A stretch of DNA of 64,000 nucleotides from Actinospineispora acaciae DSM 45401 (GTDB taxonomy: Bacteria; Actinomycetota; Actinomycetes; Mycobacteriales; Pseudonocardiaceae). The stretch is from assembly GCF_000620785.1 (NCBI RefSeq), contig NZ_JIAI01000016.1:99137-163136 (forward strand), in the 5' to 3' direction. A program made the position numbers and the translations under genes. The stretch's first letter is position 1, and the number at the start of each line of letters is the position of its first letter. Positions 61,101 to 64,000 of the stretch are shown one piece after another. The notes under the pieces are model-generated. The model was given only the letters and a program-made list of their open reading frames with translations, ran no database searches and was not told where the DNA came from.

Positions 61101-61566
61101 CACCCGCCGCTGCGCCTCGGACGACGTACGCACCCGCATCGGCTGGTGCGGCCCGCACACCCACCTCTTCGACAGCACGCTGCGGGAGAACCTCCGCCTG
61201 GCCCGCCCCTCGGCCAGCGACACCGACCTCGTGCACGAGCTGCGGCGCGTCCAGCTCGGGGCGTGGTTCGACGCCCTCCCCGACGGCCTCGACACCCACC
61301 TCGGCGCACACGGCACCACCGTCTCCGGCGGCGAACGCCAGCGCCTCGGCCTCGCCAGAACACTGCTCGCGGACCGCCCTGTACTGCTGCTCGACGAGCC
61401 CACCGCCCACCTCGACCAGCCCACCGCCACCGCGCTGGCCCACGAGCTGCTCGCCCACACCGCCGGCCGGGCCGCACTCATCGTCACCCACCGCCCGAAC
61501 GAGCTGCCCGGCCTGCCCGCTGTGGCGCTCTCCGTTCAGCCGGCAGCAGCCGGGGCCAGCGTGTGA
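58183..61566 (+). CDS. cydDC: CydDC fusion: ABC exporter needed for cytochrome bd assembly
   Basis: 1127 residues, a single-chain fusion of CydD and CydC. Each half has a six-helix membrane domain and an ATPase. First half: Walker A LVGPSGAGKSTLLDLL, signature GAGLSTGQQRRVALARAL (Thr-Gly-Gln in place of Ser-Gly-Gly), Walker B LLLLDEPTEGVD. A Pro/Ala linker of about 45 residues joins the halves. Second half: Walker A LTGPSGAGKSTVLAAL, signature TTVSGGERQRLGLARTL, Walker B VLLLDEPTAHLD. CydDC exports thiols (cysteine, glutathione in E. coli; the actinobacterial substrate may differ) and is needed for haem d insertion. Fused CydDC is common in actinobacteria. Confidence 0.93.
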   Translation: MRPVDPRLLRHAGAARRYILVAAGIGVLSAVLVIAQADLLATVIADAFPGHAGLGALAGLFGLLVAVVAGRAGLAWMSESAAHRASASVLAQLRATLVDHVLRGSPRGGGRSPAELATLATTGVDGLDGYFSRYLPQLLLASVVPAAVGARILAADWGAAVIVAATVPLIPLFMILIGLYTRRNVRRQWRTLSVLAHHFVDLVAGMAVLTAFGRARAQAATIRQITERYRGQTMRTLRVAFLSALVLELVATLSVALVAVSVGLRLVSGSLDLRTALLVLILAPEVYLPLRAVGARFHDSAQGLAAAEDIFAVLDADTDHGGRAPAPDPSRAPLRVENVTVHGRNGPILDQLTLDIAPGQVIGLVGPSGAGKSTLLDLLLGFRRPDHGTVSAGGIDLTDIDRRGWLDRIAWVPQHPRLVAGTVGDNLRLARPDATPYQLRAAAGKAALDVPLEHPVGELGAGLSTGQQRRVALARALLADRPLLLLDEPTEGVDADTERAILAALPTALAGRTAVIATHRPALLALCDQVVALPGTTASAPPTPSAAASTGPSAAIAPTPPSRQVHEPAAGQAGAAVGWRWLAEVVRPYQARLAVAAVAGACALGAGVALTATSAWLISTAALHPPVLSLMVAIVAVRAFGLGKGVLRYTERLASHDVALRVLADLRVRIWQALVRLGPAATARLRRGDLLARLVSDVDAQQDVLVRGVIPAGAAALVGAGTAAGIGTLLPSAGLAVLIGLLVAGVAAPAVSVLAGRAAERHTGQLRAEVTAATVELLTAAPDLVSFGAAEDRRRALAGRDGQVTRALRTSALARGAGVALATAAVGATSLACTALGIGALGGGLDPTLLAVLALTPLATAELVTGLPEAAQRLLGAGHAARRLAELDRMPATCAEPATPEPTPALDTLRADRLAVRWPNAPADAVRDVSLTLSPGRRLALTGPSGAGKSTVLAALMRTLDLSAGAVYADDIDTRRCASDDVRTRIGWCGPHTHLFDSTLRENLRLARPSASDTDLVHELRRVQLGAWFDALPDGLDTHLGAHGTTVSGGERQRLGLARTLLADRPVLLLDEPTAHLDQPTATALAHELLAHTAGRAALIVTHRPNELPGLPAVALSVQPAAAGASV

Positions 61567-61787
61567 ACGCTCTTCGGGCATGGCCAGCCAGGTGTCCTAC
61601 CGCCCGCCGAACTCCCTGCTGGCCATCGCCGCCTTGCTGGGTATCCGCGGGCCTTTGGCGAACGGCGACCGCCCGTCTCCTCGAGCTCGGGCAACCGCCA
61701 GGCCAGCGTGTCCGCCCGCGGATCAGCTTGGACACCGTAGTGACTATGTTTCGCCGGACCTCATTACGTCGGCAAATCCGTTCATCT

Positions 61788-62439
61788 TCACGAGAGCATC
61801 GTCTTGAGACCATTCGCCTTCTGATAGCTCCTCCACGCCGTATAACACCGCTTGGCCAGCTCCAGCGCATCCTCTTCGCCACCGTCCTGATCCGTCTTCC
61901 ATTTGATCACGACGTCAGCAGATTCATCATCCCGCTTGGTGACACCGTCAACCCAAGCCGTTACCCACTCAGATCTTCTACGAACGCTGTGCTTTGACGT
62001 GTTTGCGATTCCCTCGCAGATACGCAGGTCCGGATCAGCCAGAACAGAGTCCGTGACCTGTTTCGTCGTCAAGGAATTGGTCGGATCGGACCCGATGTAA
62101 TCGGCGACGTGGAAGCAGCACTCGAAGAAGGTCTTGACGTCCCGCTTCACCTGCCGAGTAGTGCCGCTTGAGTATCTTCAGCCGCGCACGCGTTTCGTGC
62201 CACTGCTGTTGCCATGCGTTGCCCTGACCGTACTCCATAACTATGCCACGATCGTTGAGAGTGAGTGCCTGTCCACCTTCAAACCCGACCCGCACTGTTA
62301 CGCTCGTGCTTCCACAGTCCGGACATGGGCCTCGAAGATCGTCGTCTATCTCTTCGCCACACACGGTGCATATCTTGACGTTGTAGTCCACGATCAAAGA
62401 TTCTACTCGACCCCATTCGAGCAGATATAACAATCCCAA
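61788..62439 (-). pseudogene. frameshifted zinc-ribbon hypothetical gene
   Basis: Two overlapping minus-strand frames form one likely protein. The upstream frame has a zinc ribbon, KICTVCGEEIDDDLRGPCPD then CGSTSV, and GIVMEYGQGNAWQQQWHETR. The downstream frame, entered by a one-base shift near 62160, has KRDVKTFFECCFHVADYIGS, RICEGIANTSKHSVRRRSEW and ELAKRCYTAWRSYQKANGL. The halves join as HETRARLKILKRHYS then QVKRDVKTFF. It is distinctly AT-richer than the island on both sides, suggesting a transferred gene. A sequencing error or translational shift would make it intact. Confidence 0.55.
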
Positions 62440-62493
62440 TGGAAAGCGCCCTGATGTTGTGGCACTGGGATGGACCCTGGTGCAGTCTGGCTA

Positions 62494-62528
62494 GGGACTG
62501 TCGGCCAGTGGGTAGGGACGGACGGCCC
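62494..62528 (+). promoter_or_regulatory. tandem DosR-like boxes upstream of CBS-domain gene
   Basis: GGGACTGTCGGCCA at 62494-62507 and GGGACGGACGGCCC at 62515-62528 match the island motif at 11 and 12 of 14 positions. They start exactly 21 bp apart, the same phasing as the pair before the nitroreductase. The second ends 82 bp before the CBS-protein ATG. Confidence 0.68.
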
Positions 62529-62610
62529 TGTCTGGCACGCCGGTGCGGGGCGCATTCTGTCGGATGCACCGGTGTTCCCTGCGCATCGTCGCTGGACGGA
62601 GGCCAATCTC

Positions 62611-63054
62611 ATGACCGTCGACTACCCCAGGCTCGCGGCACCGCCAGAGACGCTCGATGACGACCCTCGGTTGGCCGAGCTGATGTCGCGGCGGTTGGTG
62701 GGCATCACCTCGGACACCGCCATGCGGGTCGCGTTGGGGCTGCTCGCCGACATGGGCGTCCGACACCTGCCGGTGTTCGCCGGTCGGCGGTGCGTGGGCC
62801 TGCTCTTCGAGCACGACATCATCCGGTGCCTGGTCGGGGGAGCGTCGGGTGGTGCGGACGCGGCCGGTGAGATGTGCCGGCGAGTTCCCGTTCTGCGCCC
62901 CACCGACCGGCGGTCCACGGCCGTGGACCGGATGGCTGGCGGTGGGGTGGACGCGGTGCTGGTCGCCGAGGGGCACCGGCTGGTCGGCCTGGTCACCGCG
63001 TCCGACGTCATCCGCTCACTGGGCACAGCCCAGATGGTCGCCCCAGAGGCCTGA
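62611..63054 (+). CDS. CBS-domain protein (hypoxic-response-like)
   Basis: 147 residues with two CBS motifs: LAELMSRRLVGITSDTAMRV, MGVRHLPVFAGRRCVGLLFE, then AGEMCRRVPVLRPTDRRSTA and VDAVLVAEGHRLVGLVTASD. Start ATG 62611 follows GGACGGAGG by 8 nt; the open frame to 62470 would run through both DosR-like boxes. It is convergent with DUF1918. CBS proteins of this size (Hrp1-like) are DosR targets in mycobacteria. Confidence 0.9.
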   Translation: MTVDYPRLAAPPETLDDDPRLAELMSRRLVGITSDTAMRVALGLLADMGVRHLPVFAGRRCVGLLFEHDIIRCLVGGASGGADAAGEMCRRVPVLRPTDRRSTAVDRMAGGGVDAVLVAEGHRLVGLVTASDVIRSLGTAQMVAPEA

Positions 63055-63079
63055 GCAGCGACCGGACCGGCCGGCCTTG

Positions 63080-63292
63080 TCAGGTCTGGATCGGCGGCTC
63101 TGGGTGGGCGGCCCGCAGTTGGGCATCCGGCGGTGGGTACAGGATCGAGAATCGGTCGTCGTCGAGCCAGTGGACCCGGTACGGCGGGGTGCCGTCGGGA
63201 TGGAGTAGCCCCACGATCTGGCCCCGGCGCGGATGTGGTGATCCCGAGGCTGGTGGCAGCGTCAGCCAGTCCCCGACGTGTGCCTGCATCAT
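63080..63292 (-). CDS. DUF1918-family small protein
   Basis: 70 residues, MQAHVGDWLTLPPASGSPHP then RRGQIVGLLHPDGTPPYRVH and WLDDDRFSILYPPPDAQL. This is the SH3-like DUF1918 domain common in actinobacterial stress islands. Its start overlaps the stop of the upstream PEP synthase gene (ATGA), so the two are coupled. The role is unknown; it may be a small binding module. Confidence 0.88.
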   Translation of the reverse strand: MMQAHVGDWLTLPPASGSPHPRRGQIVGLLHPDGTPPYRVHWLDDDRFSILYPPPDAQLRAAHPEPPIQT

Positions 63293-64000
63293 GACGGTTC
63301 CCTCCGGTCGGGCTGGGCGTGCCGGGCGGAGTCGAGCAGCAGCCGGCGTTCGGCGGCCGCGATCTCGACGCGCACGCTGTCCACCACGTCGGGGTCGACG
63401 GAGATCGAGGTGATCCCGGCGGCGACCAGGTGGTCGACGAACCCGGGCCGGGTGGACGGGGCCTGGCCGCACAGCGAGGACGTGATGCCGAGCCGGCGGG
63501 CGGTGGTGATGATGTCGGTGACGGCGGCGAGCACGGCGGGGTCGGTCTCGTCGTAGACCTCGGCGCAGCGGTCGGAGTCGCGGTCCACGCCGAGCAGCAG
63601 TTGGGTGAGGTCGTTGGTGCCGATGGACACCCCGTCGATGCCCAGGCCGACGTACCCGGGCAGCCAGTGCAGCACCGAGGGCACCTCGGCCATGATCCAG
63701 CGGTGCAGGCCGCGGTGGCGGCCCAGCGGGCTGGCGTCGACCAGCTCCAGGCAGGCCTCCAGCTCCCAGCGGGTGCGCACGAACGGGATCATCAGGTGCA
63801 GGTTCGGGCACCGCTCTCGGACCTCGGCCAGTGCGCGCAGCTCGATGGCGAACACCTCGGGTTCGTGCAGGTACCGGTAGGCACCCCGGTAGCCGATCAT
63901 CGGGTTGCGCTCGACGGGCTCGAGCTCCTCGCCTCCGCGTAGGCCGCGGAACTCGTTGCTGCGCAGGTCGGTGGTGCGGTAGATGACCGGGCGGGGGGCG
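63289..64000 (-). CDS. ppsA: phosphoenolpyruvate synthase, C-terminal part (5' end outside window)
   Basis: About 237 codons of the PEP/pyruvate-binding TIM-barrel domain of a PEP-utilising enzyme: RTTDLRSNEFRGLRGGEELE, NPMIGYRGAYRYL, LHLMIPFVRTRWELEACLEL, GIDGVSIGTNDLTQLLLGVD and the catalytic Cys in TSSLCGQAPSTRPGFVDHLV. The spacing favours PEP synthase over phosphotransferase enzyme I or PPDK, but the phosphohistidine domain lies outside. It probably feeds gluconeogenesis when the hypoxia island is on. A PEP synthase in such islands is seen in other actinobacteria. Confidence 0.88.
   Translation of the reverse strand, partial: APRPVIYRTTDLRSNEFRGLRGGEELEPVERNPMIGYRGAYRYLHEPEVFAIELRALAEVRERCPNLHLMIPFVRTRWELEACLELVDASPLGRHRGLHRWIMAEVPSVLHWLPGYVGLGIDGVSIGTNDLTQLLLGVDRDSDRCAEVYDETDPAVLAAVTDIITTARRLGITSSLCGQAPSTRPGFVDHLVAAGITSISVDPDVVDSVRVEIAAAERRLLLDSARHAQPDRREPS

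Noticed and set aside
58746..61997. 1083-aa plus-strand frame inside cydDC
   Set aside because: Arg-rich shadow of the CydDC reading in another frame; both ABC cassettes are in the other frame.
1..64000. CRISPR arrays or rRNA genes
   Set aside because: No regularly spaced repeats and no rRNA-like stretches were seen on reading the window.

Overview
The window is high-GC DNA with frequent GTG starts and tight four-base gene overlaps. Its gene families are actinobacterial: mycothiol ligase MshC, DosR/DosS, Acg-type nitroreductase, an Rv1733c-like protein and DUF3090/SCO1664 genes. The best guess is a Pseudonocardiaceae-like mycelial actinomycete. The genus cannot be set from sequence alone.

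Layout. (A) 1-28.4 kb is mostly core chromosome: hisG/hisE, HAD phosphatase, metH, PAC2 protein, soxR with a textbook SoxR operator in front of an FMN reductase, mshC, a secreted PheC-like cyclohexadienyl dehydratase, a Sul-like dihydropteroate synthase, a transporter/sigma factor/alkyltransferase-Ada operon, a LysR gene, a membrane NACHT protein with a small partner, an AAA+/VWA pair, the SCO1664/DUF3090/histidine phosphatase trio, uppP, SDR/MDR oxidoreductases and an M20 peptidase. (B) 28.43-38.16 kb is an integrated element. It begins at the 3' end of tRNA-Leu(GAG), and a 16-bp direct repeat of that 3' end lies 9.6 kb downstream. It carries an AbrB-like protein, a tyrosine integrase, an unknown gene, an HNH-SF2 helicase translationally coupled to a HIRAN protein, and an NB-ARC/TPR protein. 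(C) 38.0-42.2 kb is decayed mobile DNA: a serine integrase pseudogene, a broken small gene and the 3' part of a type ISP restriction-modification gene. (D) 42.2-64 kb is a hypoxia/dormancy island: two divergent P-type ATPases, Rv1733c-like protein, universal stress proteins, CBS proteins, flavodoxin, DosS-like haem-GAF kinase, Acg nitroreductase, DosR-like regulator, cydA-cydB-cydDC, DUF1918 and PEP synthase.

How it fits together. In region D nearly every promoter-bearing gap holds copies of one 14-bp motif close to GGGACGTTCGGCCC, which resembles the mycobacterial DosR box. Twice the copies are in tandem exactly 21 bp apart. This points to one regulon read by the DosS/DosR pair encoded inside it, coupling loss of oxygen to cytochrome bd, ion pumps and stress proteins. 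Regions B and C look like a defence and mobile-DNA hotspot at tRNA-Leu.

The best candidates for an undescribed or little-described system are (i) the two-gene HNH-helicase/HIRAN operon in the element, and (ii) the membrane NACHT protein and its 109-residue partner at 15.2-18.3 kb. In (ii) the two proteins share a matching short motif, at the N-terminus of the NACHT protein and at the C-terminus of the partner, as in amyloid-templated NLR signalling.
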